Source of the DNA: Clostridium thermarum
Lineage (GTDB): Bacteria > Bacillota > Clostridia > Clostridiales > Clostridiaceae
NCBI RefSeq assembly: GCF_006351925.1
Contig: NZ_CP040924.1
Span: forward strand, 1,820,001 to 1,884,000
Direction: 5' to 3'
DNA: 64,000 nt
The notes beneath the pieces are model-generated. The model was not told where the DNA came from, made no database searches, and saw nothing but the letters and a program-made list of their open reading frames with translations. Positions 16,314 through 25,347 of the stretch are shown piece by piece. Numbering within the stretch: position 1 is the first letter of the stretch; the number at the start of each line of letters is the position of its first letter. The translations under genes were made by a program, and so were the position numbers.

Positions 16314-17382
16314 ACGACATTACATCATACCCTTATTTGTACCACATGAAGGCTGCCCTCATAACTGTGTTTTTTGCAATCAAAACTCAATAACTGGATA
16401 TCAAGAAAAGGTTACTGCCAGCACAGTACATCAAACAGTGCAGGAATATTTTAAAACAATTGACGGAAATGACAACATAGTTGAAATATCTTTCTTTGGA
16501 GGAACTTTTACTGCTATTCCTGTGGATAAGCAGATAGAGCTTCTTTCAGCAGCAAAGCATTATAAGGATAAAGGTTTAATTAACTTCATTAGGCTCTCAA
16601 CTCGTCCTGATTATATAGATGATGAAATATTGACCAGATTAAAACATTATTCAGTAGATATAATTGAACTTGGTCTTCAGTCTATGGATAATGATGTTCT
16701 TAGAATGTCTGGAAGAGGCCACAATCGTGCTGACACCATTAATGCTTCCATTAAAATTAAAGAATATGGATTTATTCTTGGCCATCAAATTATGTTAGGT
16801 TTGCCGGGAGATAACATCAAAAAGGATCTTGAAACTGCTTATGCCAGCATAGCACTTAAACCTGATTTATGCAGAATATATCCAGCTTTAGTGCTTAAGA
16901 ATACACCAATGGAGCTTATGTATAATAGGGGCAGTTACAAACCATACTCCCTTCAAGAAGCAATAGAAATTGCGAAAAAACTGTATTGTATCTACACGTA
17001 TCACGGAGTAAATATTATCAGAGTGGGTCTACAGGCTACAGACAATATAACTGAAGGAAGAGATATTATTACCGGCCCCTATCATCCTGCGTTCAGAGAA
17101 CTTGTAGAAGGAAGTTTAATATGTGATATGATCCGTGATGAGATACAAAATTTCACGGAACCAATAAAATTATTTATTAATTCCAGATATATCTCTCGAT
17201 TATATGCTAATAAAAAGATGTTGTTTTACGACATGAAAAGACATATAACTACCGATAATTTAAATGTTTTCATAGATGATTCTTTGGAGAATGGGCTTAT
17301 AAGATTTGAGTATGAAGGTAGATGTTGGATTGTGTCGATATTTGATTATATTTCTAAAAATGTTAAAGCAGGAAAATCTTAA
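16306..17382 (+). CDS. Elp3-like radical SAM protein
   Basis: The protein opens with a radical SAM cluster motif, C17-x3-C21-x2-C24 (GCPHNCVFCNQ), then FFGGTFTAIP (the GGE-like SAM site) and LRLSTRPD-type strands, and is annotated in Clostridia as elongator protein 3-like. It lacks the acetyltransferase domain of true Elp3; the substrate is unknown. The frame is open back to 16228, but that start would lie inside rnc. TTG at 16306, 5 bp after GGAGGA, is the better start and gives 358 residues. It overlaps rnc by 8 bp. Its 3' end carries the spoVS promoter. Confidence 0.85.
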   Translation: MSKRHYIIPLFVPHEGCPHNCVFCNQNSITGYQEKVTASTVHQTVQEYFKTIDGNDNIVEISFFGGTFTAIPVDKQIELLSAAKHYKDKGLINFIRLSTRPDYIDDEILTRLKHYSVDIIELGLQSMDNDVLRMSGRGHNRADTINASIKIKEYGFILGHQIMLGLPGDNIKKDLETAYASIALKPDLCRIYPALVLKNTPMELMYNRGSYKPYSLQEAIEIAKKLYCIYTYHGVNIIRVGLQATDNITEGRDIITGPYHPAFRELVEGSLICDMIRDEIQNFTEPIKLFINSRYISRLYANKKMLFYDMKRHITTDNLNVFIDDSLENGLIRFEYEGRCWIVSIFDYISKNVKAGKS

Positions 17383-17394
17383 AGCGTATAGAAT
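17368..17394 (+). promoter_or_regulatory. Sigma-H promoter of spoVS
   Basis: GCAGGAAAA (17368-17376), 14-bp spacer, GAAT (17391-17394). The spacing equals that of the B. subtilis spoVG sigma-H promoter. It overlaps the stop codon of the radical SAM gene and is about 48 bp before spoVS. Confidence 0.65.
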
Positions 17395-17441
17395 AATTAA
17401 CTATACAGTTTTTTTATAATAATTATAGGGGGAATTTATTT

Positions 17442-17702
17442 ATGGAAGTATTAAAGGTATCAGCACAATCTCAACCAAAATCTGTTGCAGGCGCATTAGC
17501 TGCGGTTTTAAGAGAGAATTCTGCTGCTGAAGTGCAAGCTGTAGGTGCTGGAGCAGTTAATCAAGCTGTAAAAGCTATTGCAATTACCAGAGGTTTTGTT
17601 GCTCCAAACGGTATTGACTTAGTAGTAGTACCGGCCTTCTCAGAAATAACTATCGAAGGAGAAGAAAGGACTGCAATTAAGTTTATTGTTGAACCTAGAT
17701 AA
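17442..17702 (+). CDS. spoVS: Stage V sporulation protein S
   Basis: 86-residue Alba-like protein required for cortex formation and coat completion in B. subtilis. It starts MEVLKVSAQSQPKSVAGALA and is very highly conserved in spore formers; the GAVNQAVKAIAI block is visible. GGGGGA precedes the ATG by 9 bp. It has its own sigma-H-type promoter and a strong terminator, so it is a monocistronic unit. Members also occur in some non-sporulating bacteria. Confidence 0.97.
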   Translation: MEVLKVSAQSQPKSVAGALAAVLRENSAAEVQAVGAGAVNQAVKAIAITRGFVAPNGIDLVVVPAFSEITIEGEERTAIKFIVEPR

Positions 17703-17712
17703 TGAATTATAC

Positions 17713-17753
17713 ACTCCATGCTGGCGCCACATGCTTGCATGGAGTTGTTTTTT
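17713..17753 (+). terminator. Terminator after spoVS
   Basis: ACTCCATGC (17713-17721) pairs with GCATGGAGT (17737-17745), then a T-run. Confidence 0.85.
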
Positions 17754-17827
17754 ATAATTGCCAATTGAAGTTTTTTAAGGTTTACTATACACTATAGAAG
17801 TGAAATTAAAAATGGGGAGTGTAGGCA

Positions 17828-17923
17828 ATGAAAAAATCACAAAAAAAGAGGTTTACAAGATATGTTGTAATATTTGTCCTTATTGCATTTTTATTATCTT
17901 TAGTTACTGCTATAGTTAGTTAG
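17828..17923 (+). CDS. 31-residue single-pass membrane peptide (DUF4044-like)
   Basis: The ATG at 17828 follows GGGGAGTG. The peptide begins MKKSQKKRFTRY, a basic cytoplasmic segment, followed by one hydrophobic helix (about 13-30) and a short end. This layout fits the small Firmicute DUF4044-type peptides, but so short a match rests on composition and position. The stop is 10 bp before the smc ATG, so it would be cotranscribed with smc. Function is unknown; a membrane link for a chromosome-segregation operon is speculation. Confidence 0.65.
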   Translation: MKKSQKKRFTRYVVIFVLIAFLLSLVTAIVS

Positions 17924-17933
17924 GAGTGTATAT

Positions 17934-20900
17934 ATGTTTCTTAAATCACTGGAGATTAGAGGATTTAAGTCCTTTGCAGATAAAACAGAATTAAAATTTA
18001 AAAATGGTGTAACTGCGGTAGTCGGTCCAAACGGAAGCGGCAAAAGTAATATTTCCGATGCTGTGAGATGGGTACTAGGTGAACAAAGTATTAAGACACT
18101 TCGTGGCGGCAAAATGGAAGATGTCATCTTTGCAGGAACTATGTTCAGAAAACCTGTTGGACTAGCACAAGTAGCAATTACCCTAGATAATAGTGATTAT
18201 GAGTTGCCCATAGAGTATTCTGATGTTACAATTTCTAGAAGGCTATATAGATCTGGTGAAAGTGAATACTATATCAATAATACTCTTTGCAGATTAAAGG
18301 ATATTCATGAATTGTTTATGGATACCGGTATAGGCAAAGAAGGCTATTCAATAATTGGGCAGGGTAAGATAGAAGCTATCCTCAGCGGACGTCCTGAGGA
18401 TAGAAGAAATCTCATAGAGGAAGCTGCAGGTATTGTAAAGTTTAAAAGCAGAAAAGAGGAAGCGGAAAAGAAATTAGAAAATACTGAGCAAAATCTCGTG
18501 AGAATAAATGATATTCTGTCCACTTATGAGGAGAGACTTGAACCCTTACGAATTGAACATGAAAAAGCAAAGCAATTTTTAGAATTGTCGAAGCAGTTAA
18601 CAGAGCAGGAAGTGGCTTTAATAATTCATTATATACAAAAAAATGAAGAAAAAATTAAGGAGTTTTCTGAAGCTGTCAATAAAATTGATATTGAAATTGA
18701 AAAGTTTACTGCTAAAAAAGAAGAGATAAAAGGTGTATTGGATGTTCTGAATAAAGAGTTAGAGGAACATGAACAGCAGAGCTTAAGTGATAAGGAGCGA
18801 TATTATAACAGTCTAAATGTAAAGCAAAGTATATTATCTAATAATCAGGTGCTTGCAGAAAGAATTGCAAACCTAAAAGATAATATTTCTAAATATGAAA
18901 AAGAGATTGAAGAACTGGATGGAAAGATATTAGCTCAGAATGCTCTAAAAACTAAACTGGATGAAGAATTGGGTAAATGTCAACAGGACAAGTTTAAAAC
19001 TGATGAAGAAATAAAAGTCTTAGAAGATTATCTGGAAGATATCAGCCGCAAGGTAGGGGAACATGAGCAAACTCTTGCAGAGAACAACGATGACTTGTTT
19101 GAAGTGATAAGAAAAATAACAGAATTTAAAAATGAACTTAATTCTGCAAGGATAAATCATGATAACCTTTCTAAACGACAAGAACAGCTTAAGACTCAAT
19201 ATGAAAACTATAAGGCTTCATTAGCTATTAATACCACCACAGCAGCAGCTTTGGAGGAAGAGAAAAATAAAATTTACAGCAGTATAGAGGAACATCAAAA
19301 TAATATAAAAGAATATAAAAAGCAAATCTCCGCTTTGGTGAAGGAAGTAGCAGACCTAGAGAAAATCTATAAGGATGCTACAGTAAGTTACAATAAGTTA
19401 GAGGCAAATCACAGTGCTCTATTAAATCTAGAGAAACATTATGAAGGTTATAATAGGGCTGTAAAGACCCTCATGCTGAATATAGAAAATGGTAAGGTTC
19501 CAGAGGCTAAGGATAAGGCCTATGTATTAGGTAATGTTATAAAGGTTCCGGATAATCTTGTAGAGGCCATCGAAGTTGCCCTTGGAGGAGCTGTATCCGA
19601 TATTATAACTGAAGATGATGATATAGCAAAGCTTTTAATTAATCATTTAAAAGTCCATAATCTTGGTCGAGCTACCTTCCTTCCTTTAAACATAATCACT
19701 GGTAAGAAGTTAAATCTGGGAAATGACACAGTGAGCCTTAAAGGTTTTATTGGAATAGCCAGTGACTTAGTGGAATTTGACAAAAGATTTACTTCAGCAG
19801 TGAACTATGTTTTAGGCAGAACTATAATTTGTGAAAATATGGATAATGCCCTGATCATTGCTAAAAAGACTTCTTATAGTTTCAAAATTGTAACCTTGTC
19901 CGGAGATGTAGTCAATCCGGGAGGTTCTTTGACAGGTGGAAGTCAACAAAATAAGACCTCAAATATTTTTGGTAGAAAACGTGAAATTAAGGATTTAGAA
20001 AGCAAGATGGAGGAGGAGAAGGCAAATATTCAAAGCGTCAGTGGAGACCTTTCTGCATTAAAAACAAGGGTAAGCAACTTAGACAACAATATAATGAATG
20101 AAAGGGATCAAATTCACTATAAAGAAATAGAAATTACAAAGATACAAGGTAAGATAACTGCTATTGCTGAAGAATCAGATAAGTTAAAACAAAATGCAAA
20201 GCTGTCTGTTCAAGAAATTCAGTCTATGGAAGATAAAGTCCAGGAGTATAGTGGAAGCATTTCTAGCATCGAAGAACAGATAAAACAGGCTGAAGTAAAA
20301 GAAGCGGAGTATAGAAAGCATATAGATACACTACAAGCAGAATTAGAAGAGAAAAAGGCGGAAATGGAGGAGAAAAAGGAAAACTTCATTAAGCTAAAAA
20401 TAAACAAGGCTCAAAATGATGAAGTAGTAAATAACAAAATAAAGGAACTGGAGAGAATTGCCAAAGAAATTGAGGGCAATTACAAGAGAAAAGAAGAACT
20501 TTGTCTGGAAATAAGTAAATCGGAAGCTGGCATTCATGAAAGTCAGCGTAATATTGATGAAAACAACATCAAAATCAGTGACTTAATTCTAGAAGTTGAG
20601 GCTTTTGAAGAAAGATTCCGTGAATATGAAGTAATAAAAATAGATAAAAAAGAAAACATTAAAAAAATGACTCAGGAGCATGAAAATACAAAGGAAAGCA
20701 TTTCTGCCAAGGAAGCAGAAAAGCATAAGTTAGAGATGAGTATGACAAAATATGAGTTGGATAGGTCAAATATGCTGTCTAAACTTAATGATGAGTATAA
20801 CCTCACTTTGGCAGAAGCTCAAAGATACAAAAAGATCATAGAAAATCCTGATATTATAAAAAAAGAAGTTACAACATTAAAGTCAAGCATCTCTCAATTA

Positions 20901-21491
20901 GGGGTAGTAAATGTAGGCTCTATAGAGGAGTATGAAAAGCTGCAAGAAAAGTATTCCTTTATGAACAGTCAGAAAGAGGACCTTATTAATGCAAAAGCTG
21001 AGCTGCTTGGCGTAATAAATGAGATGACAGCAAAAATGAAGGAAGTCTTTAATGAGAACTTCAACAAACTAAGGGTAAATTTCAATGAAACCTTTAGAGA
21101 ATTGTTTAAAGGAGGAAGTGCGGACTTAATTTTAGGTGAAGGAGACGAACTCACAGCCGCTATAGATATTAATGTTCAGCCTCCTGGTAAGAAGCTGCAA
21201 AATATAAACCTTATGTCCGGTGGAGAGAAGGGTTTATCAGCCATTGCCCTTTTGTTTGCCATATTGAAAATGAAGCCTACGCCTTTCTGCATTTTAGATG
21301 AGATAGAAGCTGCTTTAGATGATGCCAATGTTGCCAGATATGCGGAATTTTTAAAGACTTTTTCAGAGAAGATACAATTCATAGTTATTACCCACAGAAA
21401 GGGTACAATGGAAGCCAGTGATGTACTTTATGGGGTAACTATGGAGGAAAAGGGTGTATCAAAAATAGTTTCTGTAGATTTATCAAAATAA
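17934..21491 (+). CDS. smc: Chromosome segregation protein SMC
   Basis: ATPase that compacts and resolves the chromosome with ScpA and ScpB. The 1185-residue protein has the N-terminal head with Walker A GPNGSGKSN at 31-39 and a Q-loop; two long coiled-coil arms with a globular hinge at about 505-670 (motifs GGAVSDIITE and GGSLTGGS); and a C-terminal head with the signature LMSGGEKGLSAIALLF at about 1093 and Walker B CILDEIEAALDD at about 1120. Length is typical. It is followed after 25 bp by ftsY. Confidence 0.98.
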   Translation: MFLKSLEIRGFKSFADKTELKFKNGVTAVVGPNGSGKSNISDAVRWVLGEQSIKTLRGGKMEDVIFAGTMFRKPVGLAQVAITLDNSDYELPIEYSDVTISRRLYRSGESEYYINNTLCRLKDIHELFMDTGIGKEGYSIIGQGKIEAILSGRPEDRRNLIEEAAGIVKFKSRKEEAEKKLENTEQNLVRINDILSTYEERLEPLRIEHEKAKQFLELSKQLTEQEVALIIHYIQKNEEKIKEFSEAVNKIDIEIEKFTAKKEEIKGVLDVLNKELEEHEQQSLSDKERYYNSLNVKQSILSNNQVLAERIANLKDNISKYEKEIEELDGKILAQNALKTKLDEELGKCQQDKFKTDEEIKVLEDYLEDISRKVGEHEQTLAENNDDLFEVIRKITEFKNELNSARINHDNLSKRQEQLKTQYENYKASLAINTTTAAALEEEKNKIYSSIEEHQNNIKEYKKQISALVKEVADLEKIYKDATVSYNKLEANHSALLNLEKHYEGYNRAVKTLMLNIENGKVPEAKDKAYVLGNVIKVPDNLVEAIEVALGGAVSDIITEDDDIAKLLINHLKVHNLGRATFLPLNIITGKKLNLGNDTVSLKGFIGIASDLVEFDKRFTSAVNYVLGRTIICENMDNALIIAKKTSYSFKIVTLSGDVVNPGGSLTGGSQQNKTSNIFGRKREIKDLESKMEEEKANIQSVSGDLSALKTRVSNLDNNIMNERDQIHYKEIEITKIQGKITAIAEESDKLKQNAKLSVQEIQSMEDKVQEYSGSISSIEEQIKQAEVKEAEYRKHIDTLQAELEEKKAEMEEKKENFIKLKINKAQNDEVVNNKIKELERIAKEIEGNYKRKEELCLEISKSEAGIHESQRNIDENNIKISDLILEVEAFEERFREYEVIKIDKKENIKKMTQEHENTKESISAKEAEKHKLEMSMTKYELDRSNMLSKLNDEYNLTLAEAQRYKKIIENPDIIKKEVTTLKSSISQLGVVNVGSIEEYEKLQEKYSFMNSQKEDLINAKAELLGVINEMTAKMKEVFNENFNKLRVNFNETFRELFKGGSADLILGEGDELTAAIDINVQPPGKKLQNINLMSGGEKGLSAIALLFAILKMKPTPFCILDEIEAALDDANVARYAEFLKTFSEKIQFIVITHRKGTMEASDVLYGVTMEEKGVSKIVSVDLSK

Positions 21492-21516
21492 CTATCTTAC
21501 TGAGGAGGATAATAAT

Positions 21517-22428
21517 ATGTTTGGAAATTTTTTTGATAAGTTAAAAAGCGGGTTATCAAAAACTAAGTCTTCATTTACGGATAAAATAAGTGAGATCCTG
21601 AATCTGACAGTATCAATAGATGATGATATGTATGATGAATTGGAAGAACTTCTTATCACTGCAGATATCGGAATAAATACCACAATGGAGATTATGGATG
21701 ATCTGAAAGCAAAGATTAAGGAAAATAAGCTGAAGGATCCTACAGGAGTTAAGGATCTATTAAAAGAAGTGATTATGGAACAACTTGAAGCCAAAGAAAA
21801 GAGATCTTTGATCAATGGGCCACAAAACGTCCTATTAATCATTGGTGTCAATGGAGTTGGTAAAACTACTTCTATAGGAAAGATAGCCAATCTGTATAAA
21901 AGCAACGGTAAAAAAGTACTTTTAGCAGCAGCGGATACCTTTAGAGCAGGAGCGATAGAACAATTAGATGTATGGAGTAAACGGTCCGGAGTGGATATCA
22001 TTAAGCAACAGGAGGGGGCAGACCCTGCAGCTGTGGTGTTTGATGCCATTCAAGCAGCAAAGGCAAGAAAAACAGAGCTTTTAATTTGTGATACTGCCGG
22101 AAGACTTCATAACAAAAAGAATTTAATGGATGAGCTTTCTAAGATTAATAGAGTAATAGACAGGGAATTTCCGGAAGCAAATAAGAATACCCTGCTGATA
22201 CTGGATGCTACCACTGGTCAAAATGCCATAATTCAAGCTAAGCAATTCAAAGAAATATGCGGTCTTGACGGAATTATTTTGACTAAGTTAGATGGTACAG
22301 CAAAGGGCGGTGTGGTTATTGCTATTCAGAAAGAATTGAAGGTACCGGTATATTTTATAGGTGTTGGAGAAGGTGTTGATGATCTACAGGAATTTGACGC
22401 CAAGATGTTTGCGGATGCTTTATTTTAA
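21517..22428 (+). CDS. ftsY: Signal recognition particle receptor FtsY
   Basis: SRP receptor GTPase at the membrane. The 303-residue protein has the N domain (about 1-100) and G domain: GVNGVGKT at 110-117, DTFRAGA at 140-146, DTAGR, and TKLDGTAKGG near residue 260. The N-terminal acidic A domain of E. coli is absent, as usual in Firmicutes; an amphipathic N-terminus (MFGNFFDKLKSGL) may mediate membrane binding. CTGAGGAGG lies upstream. It is the smc-ftsY Clostridial pair. Confidence 0.98.
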   Translation: MFGNFFDKLKSGLSKTKSSFTDKISEILNLTVSIDDDMYDELEELLITADIGINTTMEIMDDLKAKIKENKLKDPTGVKDLLKEVIMEQLEAKEKRSLINGPQNVLLIIGVNGVGKTTSIGKIANLYKSNGKKVLLAAADTFRAGAIEQLDVWSKRSGVDIIKQQEGADPAAVVFDAIQAAKARKTELLICDTAGRLHNKKNLMDELSKINRVIDREFPEANKNTLLILDATTGQNAIIQAKQFKEICGLDGIILTKLDGTAKGGVVIAIQKELKVPVYFIGVGEGVDDLQEFDAKMFADALF

Positions 22429-22448
22429 TGACTGTTAAGTAAAAATAC

Positions 22449-22477
22449 TTGACAGGATAAATTTCCTCTGATATTAT
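22449..22477 (+). promoter_or_regulatory. Sigma-A promoter of ylxM-ffh
   Basis: TTGACA (22449-22454), 17-bp spacer, TATTAT (22472-22477), 21 bp before ylxM. This is a near-consensus promoter. Confidence 0.75.
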
Positions 22478-22498
22478 ATTAAATGTTGTGGTGATTGT

Positions 22499-22846
22499 AT
22501 GGAAAACCATGTTGAAATGTCTATGTTAATGGGGTTTTATGGAACCCTCCTAACAGAAAAACAGCAGGATATTTTATCTATGTATTACGATGAAAATTTA
22601 TCTTTGGCTGAGATTTCTGAAATTACTAACACCAGCAGGCAAGCAATTCATGATATTATTAGAAGATGCCACAAGCAGCTTCTAGAGTATGAAGAAAAGC
22701 TTAAGCTTAAGGAAAATGCCATAAGGAATACTGAAGCTAAACATTCACTCTTAAACTCCATTAGGGAATTAAAAGAAAATATTTCAGACTCTGCTTGCAG
22801 AGAAAAGATAGAAGCAATTGAACAAGAAATATTAAAGTTGTTATAG
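22499..22846 (+). CDS. ylxM: YlxM/p13-type HTH protein of the SRP operon
   Basis: 115-residue protein with an HTH of the sigma-70 region 4 type (LTEKQQDILSMYYDENLSLAEISEITNTSRQAI), the UPF0122 family. In streptococci YlxM binds SRP RNA and Ffh and modulates FtsY interaction. The C-terminal 45 residues form a charged helix. The ATG has a weak GGTGATT site. It is 10 bp upstream of ffh, as in Bacillus and Streptococcus. Confidence 0.95.
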   Translation: MENHVEMSMLMGFYGTLLTEKQQDILSMYYDENLSLAEISEITNTSRQAIHDIIRRCHKQLLEYEEKLKLKENAIRNTEAKHSLLNSIRELKENISDSACREKIEAIEQEILKLL

Positions 22847-22856
22847 GAGGGTAAAC

Positions 22857-24212
22857 ATGGCTTTTGAAGGATTAGCATCTAGACTGCAGGAAACTATTAA
22901 AAAGTTAAAAGGTAAAGGTAAGCTAACAGAAAAAGATATAAAAGAAGCCATGAGAGAGGTTAAGTTAGCTTTGTTGGAAGCTGACGTAAACTACAAGGTG
23001 GTTAAGAACTTTGTGAATACTGTCAGTGAAAAGTGTCTTGGTAATGAAGTAATGGAAAGCTTGACACCGGGACAACAGGTTATAAAAATCGTTAATGATG
23101 AATTAACCAGACTTATGGGTGGCAGTGACAGTAAGATTAACTATGCTGAACATGGCATAACTGTTATAATGTTAGTTGGTCTGCAAGGTGCAGGTAAGAC
23201 CACTATGGCAGGAAAATTGGCTCTTCAAATGAGAAAAAACAATAAGAAGCCATTACTAGTTGCCTGTGATATATATAGACCTGCTGCAATAAAGCAATTA
23301 CAAGTTTTGGGTAAGCAAATTGACATTCCTGTGTTTTCTATGGGGGATAAGGTCAACCCTGTTGATATTGCAAAGGGCGGACTTGAATACGCCGAAAATA
23401 ATGGCAATAATGTAGTAATCATAGATACAGCTGGCCGATTGCACATAGATGATGAACTGATGGAAGAGTTGGAAAATATAAAGTCAGTTATAAGGCCAAA
23501 GGAAATTCTGCTGGTGGTTGATTCCATGGCTGGTCAGGATGCAGTAAATGTGGCAGAAGTTTTCAATAACAGACTGGACATTACTGGTGTAATATTGACT
23601 AAGCTTGATGGTGATACAAGAGGCGGTGCAGCCCTTTCCATCAGAGAAGTGGCTCAAAAGCCTATAAAGTTTGTCGGCATAGGCGAAAAGATGAGCGATT
23701 TAGAAGTCTTTTATCCTGACAGAATGGCTTCCAGGATTCTTGGTATGGGTGATGTGCTTTCACTTATAGAGAAGGCACAATCGGCTATAGACGAGAAGGC
23801 AGCTAAGGAATTAAGCGAAAGGATGATGACTCAAGAGTTCAACTTTGAGGACTTCCTTCAGGGTATGAATCAAATGAAGAAACTTGGCCCTATTAACAAG
23901 TTACTGGAGATGATGCCCGGGGTTAATGCCAAAGAACTGCAAGGCGTTGACTTTGCTAAAGGAGAAAAAGAGTTGGCTAAGGTTGAGGCGATTATTCAAT
24001 CCATGACCAAAAAGGAAAGAACCCATCCTTCTCTGGTAAGCAGCTCCCCATCCCGCAAAAAGAGAATAGCGGCTGGTTCCGGAACTACCGTACAGGATGT
24101 TAATAAATTAATAAAAATGTTTGAAAACATGAAGAAGATGACAAAGCAAATGAAGGGGTTACAAAAGAATATGAAAAAAGGTCTATTCGGAAAGTTCCCT
24201 TTTATGAAATAA
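22857..24212 (+). CDS. ffh: Signal recognition particle protein Ffh
   Basis: SRP54 homologue that binds signal peptides and 4.5S/scRNA. The 451-residue protein has the N domain (1-95), G domain with GLQGAGKT at 108-115, [27 protein letters not shown], and a Met-rich M domain in the last 150 residues ([13 protein letters not shown]...). Length is normal. AGGAGGG precedes the ATG. It is 31 bp before rpsP. Confidence 0.98.
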   Translation: MAFEGLASRLQETIKKLKGKGKLTEKDIKEAMREVKLALLEADVNYKVVKNFVNTVSEKCLGNEVMESLTPGQQVIKIVNDELTRLMGGSDSKINYAEHGITVIMLVGLQGAGKTTMAGKLALQMRKNNKKPLLVACDIYRPAAIKQLQVLGKQIDIPVFSMGDKVNPVDIAKGGLEYAENNGNNVVIIDTAGRLHIDDELMEELENIKSVIRPKEILLVVDSMAGQDAVNVAEVFNNRLDITGVILTKLDGDTRGGAALSIREVAQKPIKFVGIGEKMSDLEVFYPDRMASRILGMGDVLSLIEKAQSAIDEKAAKELSERMMTQEFNFEDFLQGMNQMKKLGPINKLLEMMPGVNAKELQGVDFAKGEKELAKVEAIIQSMTKKERTHPSLVSSSPSRKKRIAAGSGTTVQDVNKLIKMFENMKKMTKQMKGLQKNMKKGLFGKFPFMK

Positions 24213-24243
24213 AAAGTGTTACAATTTGAAGGAGGTGAAATTA

Positions 24244-24501
24244 ATGGCAGTAAAGATAAGATTAAGAAGAATGGGTGCACACAAGGCTCCATTTTATAGA
24301 GTAGTAGTTGCTGATTCTAAATCCCCAAGAGATGGAAGATTCATAGAAGAAATTGGTTACTATAATCCTCTTGTAGAACCATCTGAAATCAAGATAGATG
24401 CAGAGAAGGCAGCTAAATGGGTTAAGAATGGTGCTCAACCATCTGATATAGTTAAAAAGCTATTCGATAGAGCTGGAATTACTGAAAAACTTTCAAAGTA
24501 G
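24244..24501 (+). CDS. rpsP: Small-subunit ribosomal protein bS16
   Basis: 85-residue 30S protein, starting [24 protein letters not shown], typical bS16. The frame extends to a TTG at 24226, but AAGGAGGTGAAATT precedes the ATG at 24244. It starts the conserved rpsP-khpA-rimM-trmD segment; ffh lies 31 bp upstream. Confidence 0.98.
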   Translation: MAVKIRLRRMGAHKAPFYRVVVADSKSPRDGRFIEEIGYYNPLVEPSEIKIDAEKAAKWVKNGAQPSDIVKKLFDRAGITEKLSK

Positions 24502-24506
24502 TTATT

Positions 24507-24553
24507 AGGAGGTGAATCTGTAGCAGGTTTTACCTGGTACAGAACAGTTAATG
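24507..24553 (+). promoter_or_regulatory. khpA ribosome-binding region with a bridging hairpin
   Basis: The strong Shine-Dalgarno AGGAGGTGA (24507-24515) is 35 nt upstream of the khpA ATG (24551). Between them lies CTGTA-G-CAGGT / ACCTG-G-TACAG (24518-24542), a 5+5 bp stem with one G-G mismatch and loop TTT. Folding leaves about 11 nt between Shine-Dalgarno and start. Confidence 0.7.
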
Positions 24554-24778
24554 AGAGAATTAGTTGAAGTAATAGCTAAATCCTTGGTTGACAATCCTGA
24601 TATGGTGAAAGTTAATGAAATAGCAGGAGAGCAGTCAATTATTCTGGAACTGAAAGTAGCTCCGGAGGATATGGGAAAAGTAATTGGTAAACAAGGTAGA
24701 ATAGCTAAGGCTATAAGGACCGTTGTTAAAGCAGCTGCTATAAAAGAAAACAAAAGGGTTTCTGTTGAAATACTGTAG
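24551..24778 (+). CDS. khpA: KH-domain RNA-binding protein KhpA (YlqC)
   Basis: Small KH protein that partners KhpB and binds RNA; it affects cell size and sRNAs in pneumococcus and clostridia. The 75-residue protein contains the GxxG loop in GKVIGKQGRIAKAIR (43-57). The start is unusual: the only in-frame ATG is at 24551, and the frame upstream is closed by TAG at 24521-24523, yet the good ribosome site is 35 nt away across a hairpin. The conserved MRELVEVIAKSLVDNPD start supports ATG 24551. A terminator follows before rimM. Confidence 0.95.
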   Translation: MRELVEVIAKSLVDNPDMVKVNEIAGEQSIILELKVAPEDMGKVIGKQGRIAKAIRTVVKAAAIKENKRVSVEIL

Positions 24779-24783
24779 TTTTT

Positions 24784-24810
24784 AGAGTTAGGTTATTCCT
24801 AGCTCTTTTT
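24784..24810 (+). terminator. Terminator between khpA and rimM
   Basis: AGAGTTAGG (24784-24792) pairs with CCTAGCTCT (24798-24806), one G-U pair, loop TTATT, ending in T's. Confidence 0.75.
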
Positions 24811-24849
24811 AATTAAGTGCTACTATAATAATATAAAAGTGGTGATAAT

Positions 24850-25347
24850 ATGAAGGATGAATTAACCATTGGTCAAATAATCAATACTCATGGGGTTAAA
24901 GGTGAGATAAAGGTACATCCTTTGACAGATGATATAAAGAGATTTAAGAAACTCAAGTATGTTTTACTGGATGGTGAGGAAAAAAAGGTAATTTGGGTTA
25001 AACTTCAAAATGATAAAGCTATTCTAAAGCTTGAAGGTATAGCGACTATGGAAGAAGCGGAAAAACTAAAGAACAAATATATAAAAGTAAAAAGAAAAGA
25101 TGCAGCCAAATTACCTGAAGGAAGATACTTTGTAGTAGATATAATAGGATGCAAGGTAAGTGACACCAATGGAAAGTATATAGGTGAGGTCAAGGAAGTA
25201 ATCTTTACCGGTAGTAATGATGTATATTGGGTCAAGGGAGAAAAGGACGTCTTGGTACCGGTTATAGAGTCCGTTGTGAAGGATATAGATGTGGAAAATG
25301 CTTCTATTATTATTGAGCCTGTAGAGGTATGGAATTATGAAGATTAG
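24850..25347 (+). CDS. rimM: Ribosome maturation factor RimM
   Basis: Assists maturation of the 30S head near S19 and 16S helices. The 165-residue protein has the N-terminal [19 protein letters not shown] motif and a C-terminal PRC barrel ([10 protein letters not shown]-like and [17 protein letters not shown] segments). GGTGATAAT precedes the ATG. The final 11 bp overlap trmD, implying coupling. Confidence 0.96.
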   Translation: MKDELTIGQIINTHGVKGEIKVHPLTDDIKRFKKLKYVLLDGEEKKVIWVKLQNDKAILKLEGIATMEEAEKLKNKYIKVKRKDAAKLPEGRYFVVDIIGCKVSDTNGKYIGEVKEVIFTGSNDVYWVKGEKDVLVPVIESVVKDIDVENASIIIEPVEVWNYED

